Source: Paraburkholderia sp. IMGN_8 | GTDB lineage: Bacteria > Pseudomonadota > Gammaproteobacteria > Burkholderiales > Burkholderiaceae | NCBI RefSeq assembly: GCF_038050405.1 | Contig: NZ_CP150901.1 | Span: forward strand, 2,232,001-2,296,000 | Reading direction: 5' to 3' | DNA length: 64,000 bases | In this document: positions 53,876 to 62,691 of the stretch, one piece after another | Numbering within the stretch: position 1 is the stretch's first letter | Layout: every line of letters begins with the position of its first letter | Translations under genes and position numbers: made by a program | Notes under the pieces: model-generated | Seen by the model: the letters and a program-made list of their open reading frames with translations, nothing else | The model's database searches: none | What the model was told of the DNA's origin: nothing

Positions 53876-55366
53876 TTAAGAATTTGCCGGTTTCGGCAGG
53901 TCAGCGACAAGCCGCAAGGAGATTGAGAGCTCGTCCAGTTGAAAGTGCGGGCGCAGGAATGCGACCGAACGATACGCACCAGGCTTGCCCGGAATCTCCG
54001 AGACCTGTATCGATGCCTCGCGCAGCGGGAACTGCGCTTTCTGCTCCTGAGTCGCGTTGTCGTCCAGCAGCACGTACTGCGAGATCCAACGGTTCAGGAA
54101 TACTTCGACGTTTCCGGCCGACGCGAAACTGCCGATCTTGTCGCGCATCATCGCCTTCAGGTAGTGCGCAACGCGCGATACCGAGAAGATGTACTGAAGC
54201 TGCGCGGACAACACGGCGTTCGCATTCGCGCTATCGGTGCTGTATTTCTTGGGCTTTTGCACCGATTGCGCGGCGAAGAACGCGGCGTAATCCGAGTTCT
54301 TGCAGTGCACGAGCGGAATGAAACCAAGGTCGCTCAGTTCTTTTTCACGGCGATCGGTAATCGCGATTTCGGTCGGGCATTTCAGCGCGACTTCGCCGTC
54401 GTCGGTCTTGAACGTGTGGGTGGGCAGGTCTTCCACCAGACCGCCGCCTTCCACGCCGCGAATCGCCGCGCACCAGCCGAAGTCGTCGAATGCGGCCGTC
54501 AGGCGTGCCGCGAAGGCCCACGCTGCGTTACACCACAGGTATTTGCTGTGATCGGTGCCGTCCACCTCTTCAACGAAGTTGAAGCCTTCCGCGGTGGCGC
54601 CGTCTTTCGGATTGAACGGCAGGCGGCCGAGAAAACGCGGCAGCGTCAGGCCGACATAGCGCGAATCTTCAGCGTCGCGGAACGACTTCCACTTGGCGTA
54701 TTCGACTGTGTCGAACACCTTGCCGAGGTCGCGAGGCTTGCCGAGATCGGCGAAGGTTTCGAGGCCCAGCAATTCGGGCGACGCCGACGCGATGAACGGC
54801 GCATGCGCGGCCGCTGCCACGTGCGACATCTGCTCGATGAAATAAACGTCTTCCGGCTGGCGGGTCACTTCGAAGTCCCCGATGATCGTGCCGAACGGCG
54901 CGCCACCGAAAGTGCCGAACTCTTCTTCATAGACTTTCTTGAAGAGCGCGCTCTGATCGAATTCGATCGCGGTCTTGAAGTCGCGCACGAGGTCGCGCTT
55001 GGGCGCGTGCAGCGCCTTGATCTTGACCGTCGCGCCCGTATTGCTTTCCTTGCACAGATAGTCCAGACCGCGCCACGTGCTTTCCATGCGCTGGAATTGC
55101 GGTGCATGCATCACCGCGCTCAGCTGCGAGGAAATCAGGCGGTCGAGTTCCGCGACGCGCGCGTCGATCGTGGCCGACAGGTTATCGGACATCACCACGG
55201 TACCGTCGAGCACCTGATGCACGAGTTCCCCGATCAGGTCTTTCGCGCGCGCGTGTTCGGAATCGGACTTCGCCACACGGCTTTTCTCGACGATTTCGTC
55301 GAGCAGCGTGGATTCCGTGCTGCTTTGCGCGGTGGCGACCTGGGCTGCTGCCGTTTGCTGGTTCAT
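53876..55366 (-). CDS. tssC: T6SS sheath large subunit TssC
   Basis: TssC builds the contractile sheath with TssB. The 496-residue protein has the central HAPQFQRMESTWRGLDYLCK block, GDFEVTRQPEDVYFIEQMSH and the C-terminal LNRWISQYVLLDDNATQEQK region of the family. Length and layout are normal. It starts 14 bases after the tssB stop codon and precedes hcp. Confidence 0.97.
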   Translation of the reverse strand: MNQQTAAAQVATAQSSTESTLLDEIVEKSRVAKSDSEHARAKDLIGELVHQVLDGTVVMSDNLSATIDARVAELDRLISSQLSAVMHAPQFQRMESTWRGLDYLCKESNTGATVKIKALHAPKRDLVRDFKTAIEFDQSALFKKVYEEEFGTFGGAPFGTIIGDFEVTRQPEDVYFIEQMSHVAAAAHAPFIASASPELLGLETFADLGKPRDLGKVFDTVEYAKWKSFRDAEDSRYVGLTLPRFLGRLPFNPKDGATAEGFNFVEEVDGTDHSKYLWCNAAWAFAARLTAAFDDFGWCAAIRGVEGGGLVEDLPTHTFKTDDGEVALKCPTEIAITDRREKELSDLGFIPLVHCKNSDYAAFFAAQSVQKPKKYSTDSANANAVLSAQLQYIFSVSRVAHYLKAMMRDKIGSFASAGNVEVFLNRWISQYVLLDDNATQEQKAQFPLREASIQVSEIPGKPGAYRSVAFLRPHFQLDELSISLRLVADLPKPANS

Positions 55367-55380
55367 CTCACACCCCGTAC

Positions 55381-55929
55381 TTATTCGCCCTGCTTGTCAT
55401 GATCCGGCGCGCCGGCGTGCTGGTCCGCTGCATCGCCCTGGTCTTTCGCCAAGGTTTGCAACTGCTGCGTATTGTTGAGCACTTCGCTCAGCAGGTCTTC
55501 GAGCTTGTCGTTGCCGGCCAGCTTGTTGCGCAGGTCGGCGAGCTTCGAACGTGCGTCGAGCAGGCGCCGCAGCGGCTCGATCTGCGCGACCACTTCATCC
55601 GGATTGAAATCGGCCATCGACCGGAAACGCAGGTCGACGGCAAATTTGCCACCGGCTTCGCTCAGGCGGTTTTCCACCTGAAACGCGGCACGCGGCTCGA
55701 TCGCTTTCATCACGTCGTCGAAATTGTCGCGATCGATGTTGACGAACTTGCGATCGCGCAGCTTCGGCTGCTCGACTTCGGACTGCCCCGCCAGATCGGC
55801 GACCACCCCGACGACGAACGGCAACTCCTTCACCTCGATCGCATCGCCGCGCTCGACCTCATAGGTCAGTTGAACGCGGGGCGGCCGCACTTTTTGCAAG
55901 CGTTTTTGGATGCTTTCTTTCTTCGCCAT
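55381..55929 (-). CDS. tssB: T6SS sheath small subunit TssB
   Basis: TssB pairs with TssC to form the sheath. The 182-residue protein has ESIQKRLQKVRPPRVQLTYE, LPFVVGVVADLAGQS and FVNIDRDNFDDVMKAIEPR, all family hallmarks. A longer C-terminal tail is Asp/Glu/Gln-rich. It lies 37 bases downstream of the TPR lipoprotein gene. Confidence 0.97.
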   Translation of the reverse strand: MAKKESIQKRLQKVRPPRVQLTYEVERGDAIEVKELPFVVGVVADLAGQSEVEQPKLRDRKFVNIDRDNFDDVMKAIEPRAAFQVENRLSEAGGKFAVDLRFRSMADFNPDEVVAQIEPLRRLLDARSKLADLRNKLAGNDKLEDLLSEVLNNTQQLQTLAKDQGDAADQHAGAPDHDKQGE

Positions 55930-55966
55930 CGTCGGCTCCCGGATGCAGATGAATCAGGCGTGTGGA

Positions 55967-56668
55967 TCAGCGCAGTGCGCTGAACGGATCGGACGCGCCG
56001 CCGCTTTTTGCGGCTTTGACGGGTGCTGCCGGCGCCGGTGCGGCAGGCGCCGCTGCCGCAGGCGCGGCCGGGGCTGCCGGCGTAGCGACCGGAGCCGCCG
56101 CGCTGGCGGTCGTATCCGGCGTCTCGGCGGGCTTGCCCTTCACGACGCGATGAATGATGCGCTTCTTCTTCGGCGCGGGCTTGTCGTTCGGATCGGGCGG
56201 GAACAGCGTGGCCTCGCCGAGCGTGTCGCGCAGTTGCTTGGCGAGCGCTTGCGCGTCGGACTTCGCATCACCCGCGAGCGACGCATCCTGACGCAGTTCG
56301 CCGAGCGATTGCGTGGCGACGCGCAGGCCGGCTACAGCCAGCACGCTCTTCGCCTGACGGTCGGTTTGATCGCGTTGCAGCGCTTCTTGCGCGGCGACGA
56401 TGGCCTGGCCGTAGTGACCTTGCGTGAACTGGATCTGCGCAATGCGCGACCACGGTTCTTCACGGGTTGGATCGGACTTGGAAAGTTGTTGATAAAGCGC
56501 GATTGCGCGATCCTGATCACCGCCCTTGGCGACGGTATCGGCATCCGCGAGTTGCTTATTAAATGCCTCCGGCGTGGTCGCTGCGTTGTTGCCCTGTGTC
56601 GCGCATCCGGCAATTACGCCGCATGCCAACACTACCCCAGATAGTTTTACAAACAGACGGTCATTCAT
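55967..56668 (-). CDS. T6SS-associated TPR lipoprotein (BCAL0340-like)
   Basis: This predicted lipoprotein has 233 residues. A signal peptide with lipobox VIAGC (Cys22) is followed by tetratricopeptide-like helices (about residues 45-130: AIALYQQLSKSDPTREEPWSRI and HYGQAIVAAQEALQ). The C-terminus (about 165-228) is Ala/Pro-rich. A related gene heads the tssB operon in the Burkholderia cenocepacia T6SS locus. TPR lipoproteins often scaffold envelope complexes, so a role in placing the TssJLM channel is an inference. It is the first gene of the operon, downstream of the candidate promoter at 56742-56770. Confidence 0.85.
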   Translation of the reverse strand: MNDRLFVKLSGVVLACGVIAGCATQGNNAATTPEAFNKQLADADTVAKGGDQDRAIALYQQLSKSDPTREEPWSRIAQIQFTQGHYGQAIVAAQEALQRDQTDRQAKSVLAVAGLRVATQSLGELRQDASLAGDAKSDAQALAKQLRDTLGEATLFPPDPNDKPAPKKKRIIHRVVKGKPAETPDTTASAAAPVATPAAPAAPAAAAPAAPAPAAPVKAAKSGGASDPFSALR

Positions 56669-57036
56669 CGTTTTTCACCGACGTGCGAATATTTTAATTC
56701 AAGGAGAAACCGGAGTTTTGCTTTGCTTCAAGTGCGCGGGTATAGTACAGGCCAATTTTCGATAATTCAACTTTCGTGTGAAGAAGCATTGCACAAAAAA
56801 AATGCATGCGGATGATTTAAACGAAACACGCAGAAATTGTTTCCTGGTGCAATGGCGGCAATGCAAGGAACGGAAAAAATTTCCGCCCGGCCAGCTGCGA
56901 GCATGTAAGTGCCGTGACAGCAATGCGCTTTGCATAAAGCGGCAATACGCGGCATAGCGTTGCTGCTGATTGCCGCCGATTGCCGGATTGGTTTCGTTAA
57001 TGGTGTTTTGACGGGGGGACGGCGTCGAGCCGGTCG
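56669..57036. other. Divergent T6SS promoter region
   Basis: This 368-base, AT-rich region separates the minus-strand tssBC operon and the plus-strand tssJKL operon. It contains one good sigma-70-like promoter for the minus side and runs of A on the plus strand near 56786-56801. No gene is supported inside it. A weak GG-N10-GC sigma-54-like match in the middle does not fit the full consensus. Confidence 0.5.
56742..56770 (-). promoter_or_regulatory. Candidate sigma-70 promoter for the tssB operon
   Basis: On the minus strand, TTGAAT (56770-56765) and TACTAT (56747-56742) are separated by exactly 17 bases. Each matches the consensus at four of six positions. The predicted start lies about 70 bases upstream of the TPR lipoprotein ATG. 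Confidence 0.5.
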
Positions 57037-57669
57037 ATGTATATGAATTCGCGTCTTGTTCGCCATGCATCGCTATTGATTGCAAACACCGCCGTGTGTG
57101 CGCTTCTGGGCGGCTGCGCGGCCGGTGTGACCGTGCTGGGTGCCGCTGCCAACGCGGCTTTGCAGGCGAGCGGGCTCGGCAAACCGGACCTGCCCGATGC
57201 GCAAAAGCCGCCGCGCAATGTCGGTCTCACGTTATATGCCGCGCCGAATCTGAATGCCGCCAATGATAAGCGTCCATTGGCGCTGGTCGTACGGCTTTAC
57301 GTGCTGAAAGACCCCACTTCGTTCCAGCAGGCGCCATTCGATGCATTTACCGATCCGGCGAAGGAAAAGACCATACTCGGCGGCGATTTGCTGGGTGTGC
57401 GTGAAGTGACGCTGATCCCAGGCCAACGCTACGTCGTTACCGAAAAAGTCTCGCGCGAAGCGCAAGCATTCGGTATCGTCGCCCTATTCCGCGATCCGGC
57501 GATGCAGCGCTGGAAATTCGCCTTTGACCCGGCGAAGTCGGAGAAATCCGGCATAATGATCGGCCTGCATAACTGTGCAATGACGGTGACCAACGGCACT
57601 GTGATCCCGCCTGAACAGGGATTGCCTGCACAACCGCTGAATATGCTCTCTTCAGTAAGTTGCGGTTAA
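57037..57669 (+). CDS. tssJ: T6SS outer-membrane lipoprotein TssJ
   Basis: TssJ anchors the TssLM complex to the outer membrane. The 210-residue protein has a signal peptide with lipobox LLGGC (Cys27) and a beta-sandwich with LTLYAAPNLNAANDKRPLAL, VVRLYVLKDPTSF and the LIPGQRYVVTEKVSREAQAF block. The ATG at 57037 is used, although one two codons later is equally possible. It is the first gene of the plus-strand tssJKL operon. Confidence 0.95.
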   Translation: MYMNSRLVRHASLLIANTAVCALLGGCAAGVTVLGAAANAALQASGLGKPDLPDAQKPPRNVGLTLYAAPNLNAANDKRPLALVVRLYVLKDPTSFQQAPFDAFTDPAKEKTILGGDLLGVREVTLIPGQRYVVTEKVSREAQAFGIVALFRDPAMQRWKFAFDPAKSEKSGIMIGLHNCAMTVTNGTVIPPEQGLPAQPLNMLSSVSCG

Positions 57670-57777
57670 AGATGCGGTGCAAATACGATTTAACAGTTTT
57701 TAGAGAATTAACAATGCAGCGCTCGAATCGGTTATCGCCGGGCGCGCCACAAGCTGAACGCATATAACAGGTTTGAG

Positions 57778-59124
57778 ATGAGTTATTCCGCAAAAGTGCT
57801 CTGGGGGGAAGGCCTTTTTCTCAGGCCGCAGCATTTTCAGCGTCAGGACGCCTATCACGAAGCACGCCTGTTCGAATCGATCCAGGCGATCCAGCCATAC
57901 AACTGGGGCGTGCGTTCGGTGCGTCTCGACCGCGATGCGCTCGGCAGCAATGTGCTGCGGGTGAGCGAACTGTCGCTGGTGTTTCCGGACGGTGCACTCT
58001 ATTCCGCGCCGCAAGCCGACGACCTGCCGCCGCCGATCGCGCTCGACACCCTGCCCGACGGCATCAACGAATTCACCTTTTATCTCGCACTGCATCCGCT
58101 GCGCGAAGCCGGCGCGAACTATTCACAAGACAGCAACGCAGGTTTCGTGTCGCGTTACGTCAGCGAGCAGACGCCGGTGGCCGACCATTTCACCGACGCC
58201 GCCGAAGCCGACATCACCTTCCTGAAGACCAGCGTCAAACTCATTGCGCATAGCGAGCCGCGCGACCAGCTGCTGTCGGTGCCGCTCGTACGCGTGCGCC
58301 GCACCGCCACCTCGGGCTTCGAGATCGACGACACCTTCGTGCCGCCCTGCCTCGCGATCGACGCGTCGGCGATTCTGCATCAGCGGCTGCGCCAACTGAT
58401 CGACGCCTTGCAGGCCAAGGTCAACGCACTGTACGGCTTTCACCGCGAGCCGACCAAGAACATCATCGAGTTCCGCTCCGGCGACATCGCGTCGTTCTGG
58501 CTGCTGCACACCGCGAGCGCGGCATTCGCGTCGCTTGCGCATCTGTACCAGCACTCGGCGCTGCATCCGGAGCGCCTGTTTCAGGAACTGCTGCGTCTTG
58601 CCGGCCAGTTGATGACGTTCTCGAAGGGCTATGCGCTGTCCGATCTGCCCGCTTACCGGCACGACGATCCAGGCCCGGGCTTCGCCCGGCTCGATACGAT
58701 CCTGCGCGATCTGCTCGAAACCGTGATCTCGACCCGCTACTTCGCGATCGCGCTCGAAGAAGTACGGCCGTCGTTCCATGCCGGCCGGCTCGACTCGGGC
58801 AAGATCGACGACAAGACCATGTTCTATATCGCCGTGTCGGCGGACATGCCGACCGCCGAACTCGTCGAAGCGGTGCCCGCGCGTTTCAAGGTCGGCGCAC
58901 CAGACGACGTCGACAAGCTGGTGCTCTCGGCCATGCCCGGCGTGCGGCTCGTCTATACGCCGCAAGTGCCGCCGGCCATTCCGGTACGGCCGGGCGCGTG
59001 CTACTTCTCCTTCGAATCGCGCGGCGCCCTGTATGACCGCATGTTGCAGGCCCAATCGGCGATGATCTACGCACCGTCGGGCATCAACGATCTTCAACTC
59101 GAACTGATCGCCGTCACATCATGA
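57778..59124 (+). CDS. tssK: T6SS baseplate adaptor TssK
   Basis: TssK links the baseplate to the membrane complex. The 448-residue protein begins SYSAKVLWGEGLFLRPQHFQ, the universal family start, with EFRSGDIASFWLLHTASAAF and a C-terminal VRPGACYFSFESRGALYDRM block. Its stop codon overlaps the tssL start (ATGA), so the two are coupled. Confidence 0.97.
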   Translation: MSYSAKVLWGEGLFLRPQHFQRQDAYHEARLFESIQAIQPYNWGVRSVRLDRDALGSNVLRVSELSLVFPDGALYSAPQADDLPPPIALDTLPDGINEFTFYLALHPLREAGANYSQDSNAGFVSRYVSEQTPVADHFTDAAEADITFLKTSVKLIAHSEPRDQLLSVPLVRVRRTATSGFEIDDTFVPPCLAIDASAILHQRLRQLIDALQAKVNALYGFHREPTKNIIEFRSGDIASFWLLHTASAAFASLAHLYQHSALHPERLFQELLRLAGQLMTFSKGYALSDLPAYRHDDPGPGFARLDTILRDLLETVISTRYFAIALEEVRPSFHAGRLDSGKIDDKTMFYIAVSADMPTAELVEAVPARFKVGAPDDVDKLVLSAMPGVRLVYTPQVPPAIPVRPGACYFSFESRGALYDRMLQAQSAMIYAPSGINDLQLELIAVTS

Positions 59125-59900
59125 GCTACGCGCCTTCCCTGTTTGGCGGCAGCACGCCTGCCGCGACGCCCGCCCCCTCTGCCGAGCCGAGCTACCAGGT
59201 TCGCTCGCTGCTCGATCTGCTGTACGACGGCTTCTTCATGCTGTTCTTGCTGAAGAATGGCCGGGAGCCCGGCGACGCGCACGAATTCAGCCAGCGCATC
59301 CAGCAGTTTCTCGGCGACTTCGAACGCGGCGCGAAAAAGCTCAATGCGTCGGCTGAAGACGTGTATGCGTCGAAGTTTGCGTTCTGCGCAGCGATCGACG
59401 AATCGGTGTTGTCGTCGACGTTCAAGATCCGTACCGAATGGGAGCGCCGTCCGCTGCAACTGGTGCTGTTCGGCGAGCAACTGGCGGGCGAGAAATTCTT
59501 TCAGTATCTCGAGGAATGCCGCGCGCATGGCGCCGCCCGGCTGCAATCGCTCGAGGTGTTTCATATGTGCCTGCTGCTCGGCTTTCAGGGCAAGTATCTG
59601 CTCGAAGGGCCGGAGAAGCTTGCGTATCTGACCGCACGGATCGGCGATGAAATCGCGCATATGAAGGGCAAGCGCGCGCCGTTCGCGCCGCATTGGCCGC
59701 TGCCGGATCAGGTCGCACACCGGCTCAAGCGTGAGGTGCCGTTGTGGTCGATCGGCGCGGTGTTCGCGCTGGTCGGTTTATTGGCTTACCTCGGTTTGAA
59801 CACGTATCTGCGCGATCAGACCTTGCGCACGCTCGCGCCGTATTCGCAAGTGGTCAAGCTCGGACCGCAGTCGGCTACGCTGACGATCTCGTTGCCTTGA
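59121..59900 (+). CDS. tssL: T6SS inner-membrane protein TssL (DotU)
   Basis: TssL is an inner-membrane part of the envelope complex. The 259-residue protein has the DotU core (YDGFFMLFLLKNGREPGDAH, AAIDESVLSSTF, FHMCLLLGFQGKYLLEGPEK) and a single C-terminal helix (about 217-236). It has no C-terminal peptidoglycan-binding domain, so that role may be filled by the OmpA-domain protein at 44835-45782. A terminator follows. Confidence 0.95.
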   Translation: MSYAPSLFGGSTPAATPAPSAEPSYQVRSLLDLLYDGFFMLFLLKNGREPGDAHEFSQRIQQFLGDFERGAKKLNASAEDVYASKFAFCAAIDESVLSSTFKIRTEWERRPLQLVLFGEQLAGEKFFQYLEECRAHGAARLQSLEVFHMCLLLGFQGKYLLEGPEKLAYLTARIGDEIAHMKGKRAPFAPHWPLPDQVAHRLKREVPLWSIGAVFALVGLLAYLGLNTYLRDQTLRTLAPYSQVVKLGPQSATLTISLP

Positions 59901-59933
59901 TTCCGGCAACCGCATCACGACAAACACAACGAC

Positions 59934-59964
59934 AAAGGCGGCCCGCTCTCGCGCGGCCGCCTTT
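59934..59964. terminator. Terminator between tssL and zwf
   Basis: AAAGGCGGC at 59934 and GCCGCCTTT at 59956-59964 form a perfect stem around a GC-rich loop, with short A- and T-runs at the base. It separates the convergent tssJKL and zwf genes and can act in both directions. Confidence 0.8.
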
Positions 59965-59994
59965 GCAATACCCCCTGCTTCGCTAAAGAATCGC

Positions 59995-61476
59995 TTACTG
60001 CGACTCTTCCGCCCACACCGCATTTTCCCGCGCCATCAGCGCGGTCGACGCCGCCGGACCGAATGTGCCCGCCGTATAGCCGCGCGGACGGTCGCCCGAT
60101 TTCTGCCAGCCTTCGAGAATCGGCTCGGCCCACGCCCATGCCGCTTCGAGTTCGTCGCGACGCATGAAGTGCGTCAGGCGCCCGCGAATCACGTCGATCA
60201 GCAAACGCTCGTACGCTTCCGCGCGACGCTCGGTGAACGCCTGCTGCAAGTCGAGGTTCAGATTCACCGGCAGCATGTGCATGCCGCTGCCCGGCTCCTT
60301 CGCGAGCATCTGCAACTGGATCGATTCTTCCGGCTGCAACTGGATCACGAGACGGTTGCCGTAGTTGCGCCCGCCGCTCGGAATGATCGAGAACGGCAGT
60401 TCGGAAAACTCGATGACGATCTCCGACACCTTCTTCTGCATGCGCTTGCCGGTGCGCAGGAAAAACGGCACGTTGGCCCAGCGCCAGTTGTTGATATGCG
60501 CGCGCAAGGCGACGAAGGTCTCGGCGCGGCTGTTTGCCGGCACGTTGTCTTCCTCGAGGTAGCCCTTGACCGGCTCGCCGTTCACCGCGCCCGCCGTGTA
60601 CTGGCCGCGCACGGTATCGCGCGCGATATCTTCGGGTGTCATCGGACGCAGCGAGCGCAGCACCTTGAGCTTTTCGTCGCGCACCGCATCCGGATCGAGC
60701 GACACCGGCGGCTCCATCGCGACGATGCATAGCAGTTGGAGCAAGTGGTTCTGCACCATGTCGCGCAGCGCGCCGGTTTTGTCGTAGAAGCCCGCACGGC
60801 TGCCCACACCGACCTCTTCGGCCACCGTGATCTGCACGCGCTTGATATACGGCGCCTGCCACAGCGGGCCGAAAATCGCGTTGCCAAAACGCAGCACCAT
60901 CAGGTTCTGCACCGTTTCCTTGCCGAGGTAGTGGTCGATCCGGTAGATCTGCGCTTCGCTGAAATGCTGGCCGACCGCTATGTTGATTTCCTGCGCCGAC
61001 GCCAGATCGTGGCCCAGCGGCTTTTCCAGCACGACGCGCGAATGCTCGTCGACCAGCCCCGCTGCCGAGAGGTTGTCGCAAATATTCGTGAACAGATCCG
61101 GCGAAGTTGCGAGATAAAACACGCGCCGTACCCCGGGGCGTGACACCTCCTTCAGACGCGCGTAATCCTCGACCGAATCGACGTCCATGCGCACGTACTC
61201 GAACAGCGCGAGGAATTTGTCCCAGGCGGCGGCATCGAACGCCTTCTTGTCGATGAAGGGTTTCGCCTTCAACTCCATGAATTCGTTGATGTACTCCTCA
61301 CGCGACCACGGCTTGCGGCCGATCGTGAGAATGCGGGTATCCGCCGGCAGATTGCAGTGCAGATGCGCCATGTAGAGCGCCGGCAGCAGCTTGCGAAACG
61401 ACAGGTCGCCGGTGCCGCCGAAAATGATCATGTCGAGCGGCAGGTCGGGGGTAGCAGAAGCGTGTTGGGTAATCAT
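59995..61476 (-). CDS. zwf: Glucose-6-phosphate 1-dehydrogenase
   Basis: Zwf oxidises glucose 6-phosphate to 6-phosphogluconolactone with NADP+ in the pentose phosphate and Entner-Doudoroff pathways. The 493-residue protein has the cofactor motif IIFGGTGDLSFRKLLP, the catalytic block RIDHYLGKE with its His, and EEVGVGSRAGFYDKTGALRD. The ATG at 61476 is the family start; the longer open frame upstream has no supporting likeness. No pgl or edd lies beside it. It is downstream of the hydroxyproline genes, separated by a terminator. Confidence 0.96.
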   Translation of the reverse strand: MITQHASATPDLPLDMIIFGGTGDLSFRKLLPALYMAHLHCNLPADTRILTIGRKPWSREEYINEFMELKAKPFIDKKAFDAAAWDKFLALFEYVRMDVDSVEDYARLKEVSRPGVRRVFYLATSPDLFTNICDNLSAAGLVDEHSRVVLEKPLGHDLASAQEINIAVGQHFSEAQIYRIDHYLGKETVQNLMVLRFGNAIFGPLWQAPYIKRVQITVAEEVGVGSRAGFYDKTGALRDMVQNHLLQLLCIVAMEPPVSLDPDAVRDEKLKVLRSLRPMTPEDIARDTVRGQYTAGAVNGEPVKGYLEEDNVPANSRAETFVALRAHINNWRWANVPFFLRTGKRMQKKVSEIVIEFSELPFSIIPSGGRNYGNRLVIQLQPEESIQLQMLAKEPGSGMHMLPVNLNLDLQQAFTERRAEAYERLLIDVIRGRLTHFMRRDELEAAWAWAEPILEGWQKSGDRPRGYTAGTFGPAASTALMARENAVWAEESQ

Positions 61477-61525
61477 AGCGCGGTCGCACCGTCGTGATAG
61501 GCGTCGAGTCAAAGGACACGGGGGC

Positions 61526-61552
61526 AAAAGCGCCGGCTGACCGGCACTTTTT
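61526..61552. terminator. Terminator downstream of the hydroxyproline genes
   Basis: AAAAGCGCCGG and CCGGCACTTTTT form a stem with one mismatch and a 4-base loop. It lies between the end of the pyrroline-2-carboxylate reductase gene and the start of zwf on the minus strand, so it should isolate zwf from upstream transcription. Confidence 0.7.
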
Positions 61553-61700
61553 TCTGGCAAACGCCTATGTTGCAACGTTTTGAGATTGTTTGCACGGCAA
61601 CATGTGCCGCAGGTTGGCGCAATATGCCAACTTGACTCGTAAAACCAGCCTTTTCCGGGCCTTTTGCCGAGTCTTTTTCGAACCGTCCGGATGATCCTGC

Positions 61701-62651
61701 TCAGCCGCCGGACAAGGCCTCGCGCGCTACCCGGCATGCCGCCAGATCCCACGCCGCGCAGCCGACGCTCTTGAACACAATCGGTTTTTCAGGCGGCAAC
61801 GACGCGGCGTTTTCCAGCACCGCGGAAATTCCACCGACCTGCGACCAGTCCACGTCTGCCTGAATGAAGTCACCGGCTTCGTGTTTCGCGCCGGCTTCGT
61901 CGTCGACAAAAAGCGCGCTGCCTGCGATCGTGCGCGCGCCGATCTCGACCATCGCCGGCGTGAACGCACCGACGCCGATCACGAGCCGCTCTGCCCGCGC
62001 CGCTTCGTCGTAGACGGCTTGCTTGCTGGTGGTGAGCGCGATCACGACGTCGATCGAGGCGGGGACGCCTGCGTCCACCAGCGGTTGCAGTTCGCGTACC
62101 TTGCTACCGTGCACGCGCTGCGCGGCGCAAAACGCTTCGGCCCGCGCGGGCGCACTGCCCTTCACCCACACGCGCGCGTCGGGAAACAGTTCGCCGATCG
62201 CTTCCAGATGGTTCACCGCCTGCGTGCCGGTGCCGATCAGCAGGAATTCTCGCGGCGTGGCTGCGGCGAAGGTCTCGATACCGAGCATCGACATCGCCGC
62301 CGTGCGCCGTCCGGTCACCGTCGGCCCGTCGAGAATGAACAGCGTCTCGCCAGTGTCGGCGTCGAAGGCCATCACCTGGCCGTGGATCGTCGGCAAGCCG
62401 CGCGGCGCGTTGCTCGCGCACACGTTGACCAGCTTGTGAATGGCGAGATCGGGCGCGGTGGCCGGCATCGACAGCATGATGCCGCCGTCGTTGAGCGGCA
62501 CGACGAGCCGCTCAGGACTCGCGATGCGCTGTTGCGCGTAGTCGATGCTCGCGCGTTTCAATGCGCCGACGAGCGCCGCATGCGGGATCAGCCGCGCGGT
62601 GGCGGCGGCGTCGAAAATCTGCGTGGTCGGGCGGGTCATAGGCGTGTTCAT
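61701..62651 (-). CDS. Delta1-pyrroline-2-carboxylate/piperideine-2-carboxylate reductase (OCD family)
   Basis: This 316-residue protein is of the ornithine cyclodeaminase/mu-crystallin family, probably reducing cyclic imines (delta1-pyrroline-2-carboxylate to proline) with NAD(P)H. The nucleotide-binding region LLIGTGTQAVNHLEAI and HKLVNVCASNAPRGLPTIHG with GPTVTGRRTAAMS fit the family. The adjacent trans-3-hydroxyproline dehydratase makes exactly this imine, so the pair forms a pathway to L-proline. Alternative activities in the family are ornithine cyclodeaminase and alanine dehydrogenase. Confidence 0.88.
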   Translation of the reverse strand: MNTPMTRPTTQIFDAAATARLIPHAALVGALKRASIDYAQQRIASPERLVVPLNDGGIMLSMPATAPDLAIHKLVNVCASNAPRGLPTIHGQVMAFDADTGETLFILDGPTVTGRRTAAMSMLGIETFAAATPREFLLIGTGTQAVNHLEAIGELFPDARVWVKGSAPARAEAFCAAQRVHGSKVRELQPLVDAGVPASIDVVIALTTSKQAVYDEAARAERLVIGVGAFTPAMVEIGARTIAGSALFVDDEAGAKHEAGDFIQADVDWSQVGGISAVLENAASLPPEKPIVFKSVGCAAWDLAACRVAREALSGG

Positions 62652-62691
62652 TCAATCCTTGCAATGGGTTGCACAATGGGTTGCATTCAGC

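Noticed and set aside
56830..56900. Sigma-54 promoter in the T6SS divergent region
   Set aside because: A GG-N10-GC match exists, but the flanking consensus bases do not fit and no enhancer-binding protein is encoded nearby.
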